Below, one piece after another: positions 45,126-55,900 of a stretch of DNA of 64,000 nucleotides. The position numbers and the translations under genes were made by a program. This stretch comes from Symbiodinium natans. Lineage: Eukaryota > Sar > Dinophyceae > Suessiales > Symbiodiniaceae. The stretch's first letter is position 1. The number at the start of each line of letters is the position of its first letter. The stretch spans positions 1-64,000 of the forward strand of contig CAJNDS010000655.1 of NCBI GenBank assembly GCA_905221605.1. The letters are read 5' to 3'. The notes beneath the pieces were generated by a model. It saw only the letters and a program-made list of their open reading frames with translations, was not told the origin of the DNA and did no database searches.

Positions 45126-48100
45126 CACAAACCGACAAAACTCCGGCCATAAACCCTATACAATTTCTCTAAACCCTAGACCCTAAACCTCCGCACCCTG
45201 AACCTCTGAAGGGAAGTGGGGTCTTCCAAGCAAATCCAAGCAAAAGCTGCAGGTGTCAGAGCTCTTAAGCCTTAAAATCTAGGGGTTTAGGGTTTAGGTA
45301 GGGTTTAGGGTTTAGGGTTTAGGGTTTAGGGTTTAGGGTTTAGGGTTTAGGGTTTAGGGTTTAGGGTTTAGGGTTTAGGGTTTAGGGTTTAGGGTTTAGG
45401 GTTTAGGGTTTAGGGTTTAGGGTCTAGGCGCGTGCAGTCTAGGCTCGAACACCAGAAAGGCCACCATCAGGAAGTAGCCGTAGCCTGGACGCACAACATA
45501 GGCTCCGGGTTCGGCTTTGGGGTCGAATATTCATGTATCGAAGGCAGGTAAAATCTGCACAGGACTCCTTCCGCAAGGTGCCTTCTGGGGCCAAGGCTTT
45601 CCCTAAACCCTAAACCCTAAACCCTAAACCCTAAACCCTAAACCCTAAGCCCTAAGCCCTAAGCCCTAAACCCTAAACACAGACAGCCAAGTTCATGCCA
45701 CAGAAGCCCCGAGTGCCCAGGGACCGGACTGAAGAGCATTGTGTATGTAGGAGGTTTAGGGTTTAGGGTTTAGGGTTTAGGGTTTAGGGTTTAGGGTTTA
45801 GGGTTTCGGGTTTCGGGTTTAGGGTTTCGGGTTTAGGGTTGAGGGTTTAGGGTTTAGGGTTTAGGGTGTAGGGCCTAGAGATTACGGTTTAGGGTTTGCC
45901 AGGGTAGGTTTCGGGGCCCTGTAAAAATCACGACATCTTCATGGCTTCATAAGGGTTATATATATATATATATATTTTTATTTATATTTATATTTATGTT
46001 AATATTTATACTTATATCTATATTTATATTTCTAGGGGAATTCAGGGTAACAAAAATTCAGAACTATATTCAAACCTACCCCTATCCCAGGTTGAGGTTT
46101 TGAGGCGGTTTGGGGGCTTAGGGGTTGGGTTTCGGGCGCACGCTTAGGGTTTAGCGTTTGGGGTTCCTAAACCCTAAACCCTAAACCCTAAACCCGAAAC
46201 CCGAAACACCCAGAAGTTGGGGGAGGGGGGTGGGAGGCTTAGGGGGCCCCAGGATTCAGGGCTCCGCTCTCCCAAGGTCCTAGCCACCTGCTCCCAAGCA
46301 ATCGAGTTTTCCCTGATAACCCTAAACCCTAAACCCTAAACCCTAAACCATAGAGGAGCCTGAATGAGTAGTTCTCTGCATTGCGGTGCCCTTTCTGGGT
46401 TCACTATATAGCACGAGCCCGAAACCCTAAACCCTAAACCCTAATCCCTAAACCCTAAACCCTAAACCCCCACCTTTGGAGTCTGAGGAGACAGCCCGGG
46501 CTGTTGTACTCCGGCGCATGCTTTATCCTTCCGGATGCAGGAAAGTCGAGGGTTTAGGGGTTAGGGTTTAGGGTTTAGGTTCAGGGCTGAGGGTTTAGGA
46601 GGATGTACTGTCGGGTTTAGGGTTTAGGGTTTAGGGTTTAGGGTTTAGGGTTTAGGGCTTAGGGCTTAGGGCTTAGGGCTTAGGGTTTAGGGTTTATAGG
46701 GTTTAGGGTTTAGGGCTTAAGGCTTAGGGTTTAAGGCTTAGGGTTTTTTTTGGTCTAGGGCTTAGGGTTTAGGGCTTAGGGCTTAGGGCTTAGGGTTTAG
46801 GGTTTAGGGTTTAGGGTTTAGGGTTTAGGGTTTAGGGTTTAGGGTTTAGGGTTTAGGGTTTAGGGTTTAGGGTTTAGGGTTTAGGGTGTTTGGCACAACT
46901 TTTCAGGTTTGTGTGCAGGGTTTGAGCGCGGAGGGTTTCGGGTGTTGGTGTGTAGGGTGCAGGGTCTAAATAGTCGTTCGCTTGGGGGCGTGCCTGTGCG
47001 ACGTGGTGGGGCCCATCAGCAGAAACTGCAGGACCTCGGCGATTCGCAGCAATTTCAGCCGAAAGCTGCGGGTTTAGGTTTGGAGTTTTTTGGGGGTCGG
47101 TGGGGCGAGGGCATTTGGGGTTCGGCGGCATAGTATCACCGAGTTGCCCAGATGTTGAGGGCTTCGAGGACTTGCACACCCCTGAAACCCGAACCTACCA
47201 ACCGGAAACCCGAAACCATAGACCCTCAAAATCCTAGGAGGCCGGTTCAGGAATAGGGCTGAGGGTTTAGAGGTTTCCCCTACTTCGCTCGGAAGAGCCC
47301 AGAAGAAGCTGCGTGAAGAGAGCAATGAATAAAGGAGAGGGTTGTGGGATGTCTCCAGCTACCCTTCACCCTTCACCCTAGACCCTAACATTTTGGACAA
47401 CAACCCAAACCCTGAACCCCAAATCTTTAACCCTAAACCTTGTAGGGTTTCGGGTTTAGGGCTTAGGGTTTAGGTTTAGGGTTTAGGGTTCAGGGTTTCG
47501 GGCTTAGGGCTTAGGGTTTAGGGTTTAGGGTTTAGGGTTTAGGGTTTAGGGTTTAGGGTTCAGGGTTCAGGGTTCAGGGTTCAGGGTTCAGGGTTCAGGG
47601 TTCAGGGTTCAGGGTTTAAGGTTTAGGGTTTAGGGTTTAGGGTTTAGGGTTTAGGGTTTAGCTTGCAGGGTGGCGAAACCCTAGAATTCCGAGCTCCCGG
47701 CACCACCAGTGATCGCAGCAGCCACGCCCCATTCCTCTCAGGCGTGCTCCCGACAAGGACTCTAGGGTTTAGGGTTAGGGTGTTGGCTTTAGGCTTTAGG
47801 ATTTTCGGGCTTTAGGGTTTTAGGTACTAGGATTTTAGAGCTTTAGGGCTTTAGGGCTTTAGGGCTTTAGGGTTTCAGATATTAGGATTTAGGGCTTTAG
47901 TAGGACTTTAGGGCTTAGGGTTTTCTGCACCCTTGTTGGGACACTATAAAATGTTTTTTGTGTTTGTTCCTTATTGGGTTTAAGTATTCAGAAAATGCAA
48001 AATGATTTTGAACAATGACCCAGCTTCAGGTGCTATGATTCTAGGGCTTTAGGGTTTTAGGTATGAGGGAGGGCTTTAGGATTTTAAGGTTTTAGGGTTT

Positions 48101-49639
48101 AGGGTTTAGGGCTTTGGGATTTTAGGGCTTTAGGGTGTTAGGTATTAATTAAGGCTTTAGGGTTCGAGTGGTGTAGGGTTTAGGGTTGCGCCTGGAGGCT
48201 GTAGCGCTTTCCGTCGATGGCAATGCCCCAAAGCATGACCTGCCAGGTGCATGGCTTTAGAGATTTATACCGTGCTTCGGGGAGACGTTGGGCATTCGGG
48301 AGATTCGGGCTCAGAGCGGTAGATCTGCCGTTTGAGTGTTGGGATTGTGGGGGGGGCTGAGTGCTTTCGAAGTTCTGGGATTTAAGTCGTCAGGTTTATG
48401 CGGAGGCGTGCAGGGTTGCCACAACCCCTAAGACTAACGCCAACGCCCCCGAAGCCCGAAACCCTAAACCCGAAACCCTAAACCTGCGAAGCCCCGCCAG
48501 CCGACACCAAAGCTGCATTTTGGGGTTTAGGGTTTAGGGTTTAGGGTTTGGGGTTTAGGGTTTAGGGTTTAGGGTTTAGGGTTTAGGGTTTAGGGTTTAG
48601 GGTTTAGGGTTTAGGGTTTAGGGTTTAGGGTTTAGGGTTTAGGGTTTAGGGTTTAGGGTTTAGGGTTTAGGGTTTACTTAAAAAGGCGCTAGATCCGGCC
48701 GGGATCATCTTGAAGCTCTTGCCAAGCATCTGCACCGTGAAGGACACGTACTTCAGGGCCTCTCCAGGTCGGGGCGTTTGGGGTTTGGGGTTTAGGGTTT
48801 AGGGTTTAGGGTTTAGGGTTTAAGGTTTAGGGTTTAGGGTTTAGGGTTCAGGGTTTAGGGTTTAGGGTTTGGGGTTTAGGGTTTAGGGTTTGGGGTTTGG
48901 GGTTTAGGGCTTAGGGTTTTGGAAGTCTCGACCCCCGCCCCCTCTCTCGCAGAAAGGCCAGGAAAGAAGATCTCCAGGAAAAGTTTCGGGCTCAGGGGCT
49001 AAACCAAAGCAGCCACCACAACCTTCTCAACCCTGTCAAGCCTAAACCCTAAACCTCAAGCCCTAAACCCTAAACCCTAAACCCTAAACCCTAAACCCTA
49101 AACCCTAAACCCTAAACCCTAAACCCTAAACCCTAAACCCTAAACCCTAAACCCCAACCTCTCAACCCCCTCAACCTCTCAACCCTGAAAACATCGGATC
49201 CTCGTACTGGCAGCTGCTTGCGAAGACGTTGCTGAAGGACACTATGGCCTCAGCGTTTCAGCAAGAGCTCTGGCTTTGAACTTTTGGGCCCTAAACCCTA
49301 AACCCTAAACCCTAAACCCTAAACCCCCCAAAGCTCCTGGGCTCCCCTGCATACTTCCACAAGGGTGCAGCCGCCTGCAGCGGCTCCTGTTGTTACGTGT
49401 TGAGGTTACGGGGTCTTAAGGGGCGAAGCGGTTTCGGAAAGAGGTTTAGAGGTTTAGAGTTAGGGGATAAGTTGCGAGTTCGGGGTTGGGGCCTCTGGGC
49501 GGAGGGAGTCTGGGTACGGCTGTGCGTGGCTGCTTGAGGGTTCCACGGGATGATGATGAAGATGTCAAGGAACTAAGAGAGGGACCGTCAGAAGGGACCT
49601 CAAGGGTAATGCAGGGGCTACTTAGATATAGTCTCTAGG

Positions 49640-49715
49640 GGCAAAATGGGTAGGATCCCCTTTTGATCCGGACCCCAATAAGGGTACCCTAACTGCCAAA
49701 ACCCACATATAAGGT
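49640..49715. repeat. Dispersed repeat, ACCCCAATAAGG type, copy 2
   Basis: GGTAGGATCCCCTTTTGATC, GGACCCCAATAAGGGTACCC, TAACTGCCAAAACCC. It matches 2244-2330 in motif order and lies directly beside the family-1 foldback at 49723. Confidence 0.45.
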
Positions 49716-49722
49716 AGACGTT

Positions 49723-49813
49723 GGGATGCTCCCCCCTTTTACGAACAATCCTTACTAGGGAGTACTAGGGGCCCTATAAAGGACTGTTAGTAAAAGGGGG
49801 CCGCATGGAATCT
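49723..49813. mobile_element. Foldback element, family 1, copy 4
   Basis: The left arm is GGGATGCTCCCCCCTTTTAC, GAACAATCCTTACTAGGGAG; the right arm is CCCTATAAAGGACTGTTAGT, AAAAGGGGGCCGCATGGAATC. The arms pair over almost the full length. Confidence 0.7.
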
Positions 49814-49930
49814 CTGCATGGCGCATCCCTGAGATCGCGAGATGCAGAAAGCGCCCTGAACCCCAAACCCTTAACCCTTTTCCCCTTAACCCTAACCCTA
49901 AACCCTAAACCCTAAACCCTAGAGAAAGGA

Positions 49931-51800
49931 TGCCTGTGCGTGTGTGTTTTTTTCTTGGTTTTGGCTCGGCCGCGTGTTTACCCTGAATACTAGGTGTGTG
50001 TGTGTGTGTGTGGGTGGGCGCTTGTGACGCATTAGGAAGCCAAGCGTTGTAAACACGTCCTGTGTTTACAAACAGGCCGGGTGTTTACAAACAGGCCGGG
50101 TGTTTATAAACAGGCCGGGTGTTTTACAAACAGGCTGGGTGATTATAAACACATCAATCTTTGGGCGGTCGCACGTCCTGTGTGTATAAACAGGCTGGGT
50201 GTTTATAAACATATCAATCTTTGGGCGGGGTTGCACGTCCTGTGTTTATAAACAGGCTGGGTGTTTATAACATATACATCTTTGGGCGGGGTTGGGTGGG
50301 GGGGGGGGGGTGGGGTGTGGGGGGGGGGGGGGGGTTTTGGGTGTTGAGCTGAGACCCCCGCCCCCACCCCCCCCCCCCCCCCCCCTTCCGCGGATTCAAG
50401 CATCGAGCATCAAGGTTCTTACTCGCTTGCTTCGGCGAGACGTTCCCCTGAACACTCATTTTATTCACTAAATCTTAAACGGATAAGGTCTAGTCTTAAA
50501 CGAATAAGGTTTAGGAATAGGGTTTGGCCAAGAAGCATGAAACGAAAAAGCTTCAGGCATAGGCATAGGGTTCAGCAAGTAAGGTTCAAGAATCAAGCTA
50601 TCAGCCCAAGCGTCTCCCCTCTCCCATCTCCTACAACGCCCAGGTGCGCGGTTGAGGAATCTGGACCAAATAGACCTACTTGTCTGGCACAACACCCCCA
50701 CATGTTAAAAGAATAGGTTTGGGAACAAGGTCTGTATGTCCCTAAACCTTAAACAAGCATGCACAATATATTGGAATAGGGTCCGACCCTAGGTCTGAAT
50801 CGAATAAGTTGCTTAGAAATCTAAACCTTGATCGCGTAGGTTTATGAGTTGCTTGCGTGTGATTCTTGAGGATAGTTTACGTGTGAGTCTTATCCTTGAG
50901 AAATGAGTACTCTTTTGGAGACCCTTTGAGAAATATATTGAGATGAAAACCCACATACTTGCGAGTAAGTCGGGCTGTTGGGCAAGCGCAGAACCCAGAA
51001 CATAGTCAAAGGGTATTTGCTCACAGTATTCTCGCTTCCCTGAGACGTGCATATATTCTATTTCTTCGCATCACCCTATGCCCTCAAACACTTCCTAGGA
51101 GTTCTTCGCATCTCCATTTTCTCTATTTGAGCGGGTAGAACTTCTACCTTTTGCATACAATACATACACCGTATATACATACTCAACGTGGGTAGTTATT
51201 CTCCATGTTCTTTGCATTTCCACAGGAGGCAAGCCCTGAACTTTGTGAGCATTGCTTAAGGAGACGGCTCACGCATTGTTTTTCCGTCTAGACTTTGATT
51301 TTATTCATCAATCTTAGGCGAATAAAGGGCCCTAAATCTTGGACGAATAAGGTTTAGATTTTGGGTTTGGCTTGTGTATTAAGCAAATAAGCTTCAGGCA
51401 TAAGGTTCAGCGAGTAAAATATATGGCTTGGGCCGAAACCTTAAACGAATAAGGTTTAGGAGTAGGGTCCAACAAATATTTTTTTTGGCCCAAACCGTAA
51501 ACGACTAAGGTTTAGGATCTGGGTCCGACAAATGTTTCCCCCCCCCCCCCCCAACCCCCGCTCATCTGGCATGTGGACTCCTGTTCATCCAACACTTCGG
51601 TTCACGAAACACATCCCACTCAGCATGTGTAGCAGGCTTCAACCAAAAGCTTTGCTCGCAATAACATCGTCGACATGGGGTACTTCGACGAAAAATCGCG
51701 ACTTTTATGCTGGGTGCACGCAACATTCGCAAAACATGCACCATGGAAAACGCAGGCCCCATGACAGGCCGCTCTCTATAAGTACCCATGAATCTCCAAG
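49931..51800. other. 1.9-kb unique block with minisatellites
   Basis: A GT microsatellite lies at 49993-50012. A nested minisatellite at 50040-50296 is built from TGTTTATAAACAGGCTGGG; its last part repeats a ~63-bp unit with ATCAATCTTTGGGCGGGGTTG. G and C runs fill 50290-50390. From 50470 to 51540 the phrase CTTAAACGAATAAGGTTTAGG recurs. ORFs are short and unrecognised. Confidence 0.65.
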
Positions 51801-53725
51801 TAACCCCTAAACCCTAAACCCTAAACCCTATGACTCACACAAAGCACACCAACAGACACAGACGCACAACCATCCTCCCAAACCCTAAACCCCAAACCAA
51901 CCCGTGTAGAATGCCCCATGTCGGTCCTTCTGCCAAACCACTGCAAGGACCGCGCAGACCACTCCCAACGAGCGATTGCCTCGGGCCATGTTCCCCAAGG
52001 GCACGCCCCCAAGAACACAACCAACCCTAAACCCTAAACCCTAAACCCTAAACCCTCGGGAGTCGGGTTGAGGGTTTAGGGTTTTGAGGGTTTGGGGGTT
52101 GGGGGTGGGGGTTTGGGGTTTGGGGCTCATAGCGCCTGTACGGTCTAGAAATTGGAGAGCTGTAGGGTGGACTCTTAAGGGGCTTAGGGACTTCGAGACT
52201 CTTGTAGGGGGTTTAGGAGTTTAAGCAAGCTTAGGGTTGAGAAGTTTAGGCTTGAGGGGTTTAGGCTTGAGGGAACCGGCGTGGCCAAAAACATGCCGGG
52301 GCCCAAGCAGAAAACCAGGAAGAAAGCGGAGTTGAATACCTCCGGTTTCTGCTCAGAGGGCTTTGGGTGTTCTTTTTTCTGTTTGCTGGCTTTGGGGGCT
52401 TTGAGTGTAGGGGGGGCTGTGGTTCCCAAGAATAGACTACTGGGCCGCTCCTTTTGGGGGGCACTCTGAACTGAGACCCAAGCAAGGGCCTAAGCGCAGG
52501 AGGCTCCATTCCCCACCTATTGAATCTGCGCTTTTTTGGGAGGGGCTTCAGTACGCTTTGGGCTGAGAGAGGCCCAGGAGATGAAGCTTATGGCAGGCGC
52601 CTGGCCGTCGTAGGGCTCCGTCATCATCCCTGGCCACCGGCCAAGTTAGACCAGGGTGTGGGCTGATTCAGGGCTTAGGCTTTCGGAGTTTGGCTTTGGG
52701 GTTGTAGGGTTTAGGGTTTAGGGTTTCGGGTTTCGGGTTTCGGGTTTAGGGTTTAGGGTTTAGGGTTGTAGCAGCAGTTGCCATGCCGTGCTCTGACATG
52801 AACCCATACTGGAGACTGTTACTTAGCTCTTGGAGGAGGGCCTTTGCACACACAAAGCCCCCGAGATAGGGTTTAGGGTTTAGGGTTTAGGGTTTTGGGT
52901 TTAGGGTTTAGGGTTTAGGGTTTAGGGTTTAGGGTTTAGGGTTTAGGGTTCAGGGTTCAGGGTTTAGGGTTTAAGTTTTAGGGTTCAGGGTTCAGGGTTC
53001 AGGGCTTAGGGTTTCAGGGTTTGAACCCTCAACCCTGCCTGGGCGTATTCTTAGGACTTCAAGCTTGGGCCGAGGGTCCGAGACCTCCAACTCCAACCCC
53101 CCAAAACCCAAGCCCCCGACCGCGTTATTCATGAAGAGGGCGAAGAGCTGGAAAACTGGTTTTAGTATAACATCCGGCAAATGGGATGTGATCTGGCAGG
53201 TTCCATTCGATCGTCGCCAAACCCCCAACACCCCGAAACACAAAACGGCTTCTGGACTTAAATCGCCTTTTTGAAGGCTTCTCTAGCCTGAATACCCTAA
53301 ACTCCCTAAACCCAGAAGTCGATTTTTAAAAGTTTTTTAAGGCTTCTCTAAACTCCCTGAACCCTGAAATGGCCTGTTGAAAGTTTTCTTGTTGAGGGCT
53401 TCAGGGCCATACGAGCCCGACCCAGAGGGGCCAAATTCTCCAGCTTCAAGAGGGTGCTGATCTACTCCCCTACTCTGTAAAAAATTTAAGATGGGGGGGG
53501 AAGATATTTTCCCCCACTTCTTAAAGAGGGTTTTCAGGGTTTTCAGGGTTTTGGGTTAAGGAGTTTAGGGTTTCAGGTCGACTTACTACAAGGAACCCCC
53601 CCTAAACCCTAAGCCACTACGGTGGGCTTTGTGGTGCAGGTGCGGCTTCAACTGTCCTGAGGGAGCCACTCTCCTGCAGCAGCCCATAGACCACCAGGGA
53701 CATGATGACGCCCGCCTTGGGTTCG

Positions 53726-53865
53726 GTGGTTTAGGGGTTTAGGGGTTTAGGGGTTTAGGGGTTTAGGGGTTTAGGGGTTTAAGGGGTTTAAGGGGTTTAA
53801 GGGGTTTAAGGGGTTTAAGGGGTTTAAGGGGTTTAAGGGGTTTAAGGGGTTTAGGGGGTTTAGGG
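53726..53865. repeat. GGGGTTTA octamer then GGGGTTTAA nonamer array
   Basis: About eight GGGGTTTA copies change abruptly to about eight GGGGTTTAA copies, then revert. Confidence 0.93.
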
Positions 53866-54364
53866 GTTAGGTTGGGAGTGGGGATTGGGGATTGGAGATT
53901 GGAGATTGCGGATTTGGGTCTTGGGATGTGGGATTCGGGCTCGCTTCGAATCTGCTTCAGCCTGTGTCTCAGGACGGGAGCGAACCCCCAAACCCCGTAA
54001 GCCGCAAACCCTTAGAACCCAAACCCTTGAACCCCAAACCCTTGAACCCTTCAACCTTCAACCTTCAACCCTAAACCCTAAACCCTAAACCCTAAACCCT
54101 AAACCCTAAACCCTAAACCCTAAACTGCAAGCTGCCTATCCGGAACAACGCAAGTGCAGCTGAGAAGCCGCGTAGAAGACATACCGCCAGTTGAGCCGCA
54201 GGCCAAGGCCATCCTCACGTCTTTGCTACTTCGTTTGCATTCTTAGGGAAGTGGCATGGTCCCTTGGGGTTTAGGGTTTAGGTTTTAGGGTTTAGAGTTT
54301 AGGGTTTTGGGTTTTGGGTTTAGGGCTTAGGGTTTAGGGTTTAGGGTCTAAGGCTTTGAGGCTA

Positions 54365-54670
54365 AGGGGGAATTAAATGGTCCCTTAGTATGGGCCCTTC
54401 AACGAGGACCTTATATCTTAGGGTAGATGCATGGCCCCCTTCATATGGGCCCTTAAAAAGACCCTGCAACAAACCTCCTGAAATACCCTATACACAACCA
54501 AGGGGGGCCCATACTTAGAACCCTGTCAGGGAGTATTAAGGCCCATGCAACTACCTTTAGCTTATATACCCCCTTAGATATCCTATGAAACCCAAGAGGC
54601 CCTTACTTCAGAACCCTTTAAATTTGGGGGCACCCTCAGGCCCTATACACGCCCTGAGGCGCTAAGACCC
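54365..54670. repeat. GGGCCCTTA-rich palindromic block, copy 2
   Basis: Motifs TTAGTATGGGCCCTT, GATGCATGGCCCCC, ATGGGCCCTTAAAA, GGGGGGCCCATACTTAG, AAGGCCCATGCAACT and CAGAACCCTTTAAA recur in both orientations. They resemble the block at 3090-3205. It is non-coding with strong self-complementarity. Confidence 0.45.
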
Positions 54671-55900
54671 TATGAAACCCGACTATGGAACCAGGGACGA
54701 CCGTTGAGATTCTAAGCGGGGGACGCTAGAGAACAGGTAGCGGCTACTGACTTCACAGAAGGATGTCTAAGGGGGGGAGGAAGGTTGAAGGGACCCCGTC
54801 TACGGGTCACTCCTAGGTCCTAGTAGAGCAGTCCACATGGTACAAGCCAACAGAGCCCTGCATTGAAGTAAGGTTTTTTTTCTCCTGTACCCAAAACAAG
54901 GAACTATGTACACACTCACCAACCACAATAGAAACATGCTGCTTCAAATTGCTTGGGGGATTTGGGGGCTAGAAGGAATGCCTGATTCTGCTACGCTTCA
55001 ACTTAAGCCCTAGACACCTAAGCCGTTGACCCCCCCAAACCTTACAACTCCAGGATCTTGAGCCCAACAATGTAAACCTGCAAGCCAAAACTCCCCCGAA
55101 TCCCGACGGGTTTTACTGTAGGGTCTAGGGCTCAGGGACCCAACCGTCACAAACAAGAAGGCAAAAACAAAGAAACAACTGTAATAAGAACAACACTGAC
55201 GTTGATGCGACTGTAACATGCTCACAGCAAAAACGACCGAAACACTGCGCGAACAATTATGATCCTCTTCATCGTCACAACCAAGAAGCAGAAACCATAT
55301 ATGTGCGTGTATATATATATATATAGAAACCGAAGACCCACAAAAACCTGCCACCCTAAACGAGAACAGCACTCTTTACAAAACAAGAACAAGAACACCG
55401 AAACCATGCCGAGCCATCCCTGTGTTTTTTTTGGGGAGGAAGCGCCTGGCGCGCCATGGCCCCTCCTTTCGGAGGGGGGGGGGGCCCTCCGCCCCCCCCA
55501 CAGGTGCAAGCTCAGTGGGCTGAGGGTGTTGGGAGTCTAGGGGTTCAAGGTGTATATGTTGCCGGGGGGCTTTTTTTGGGTGGAGGCCTCTCGTGCTGAG
55601 GGTTTATGGCTCGGGGGTTGGGCTTAGGGCTCTTTGAGGCTCAAGGCACAGCCCACAAGAGATATGGACGAGTTCGATATCGGAGCTCGAGCCATGGATC
55701 GGCCAGCAGATCGGCATCGGGCACAGGAGGCTTAGGGCACGTAGGGCTTGGGTTTAGGGTTTAGGCTTAGGCTTTGGGGCTTAGGGTTTAGGGCTTAGGG
55801 TTTAGGGCTTGTAAGGGCTTGGGGTTTAGGACTTCGGGTTTAGGGTTTAGGGCTTAGGGTTTAGGGGCCAGGGTTTAGGGTTTAGAACTTTGGGTTTCTG

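Larger units (their letters stand above)
34621..49930. repeat. Telomere-repeat mosaic, main segment
   Basis: Some fifty arrays in both orientations. Larger examples are C 35108-35235, G 36570-36690, C 37020-37100, G 37980-38291, C 40045-40310, C 41060-41130, G 42360-42460, G 42840-42920, G 43310-43440, G 45285-45430, C 45600-45685, G 46550-46890, G 47445-47670, G 48520-48675 and C 49045-49175. Longer unique blocks at 41131-42350, 42921-43137 and 49326-49850 contain short unrecognised ORFs only. AT-rich microsatellites lie at 39862-39990 and 45958-46040, and an A run plus (AC)n at 45079-45129. Confidence 0.88.
51801..55900. repeat. Telomere-repeat mosaic, right segment
   Basis: C arrays lie at 51805-51830, 52020-52055 and 53985-54125; G arrays at 52690-52765, 52865-53020, 53726-53880, 54265-54350 and 55740-55890. 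The unique block 54720-55600 has a TA microsatellite at 55307-55325. Short ORFs (for example 53065-53274 and 55010-55372) show no family. Confidence 0.85.
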
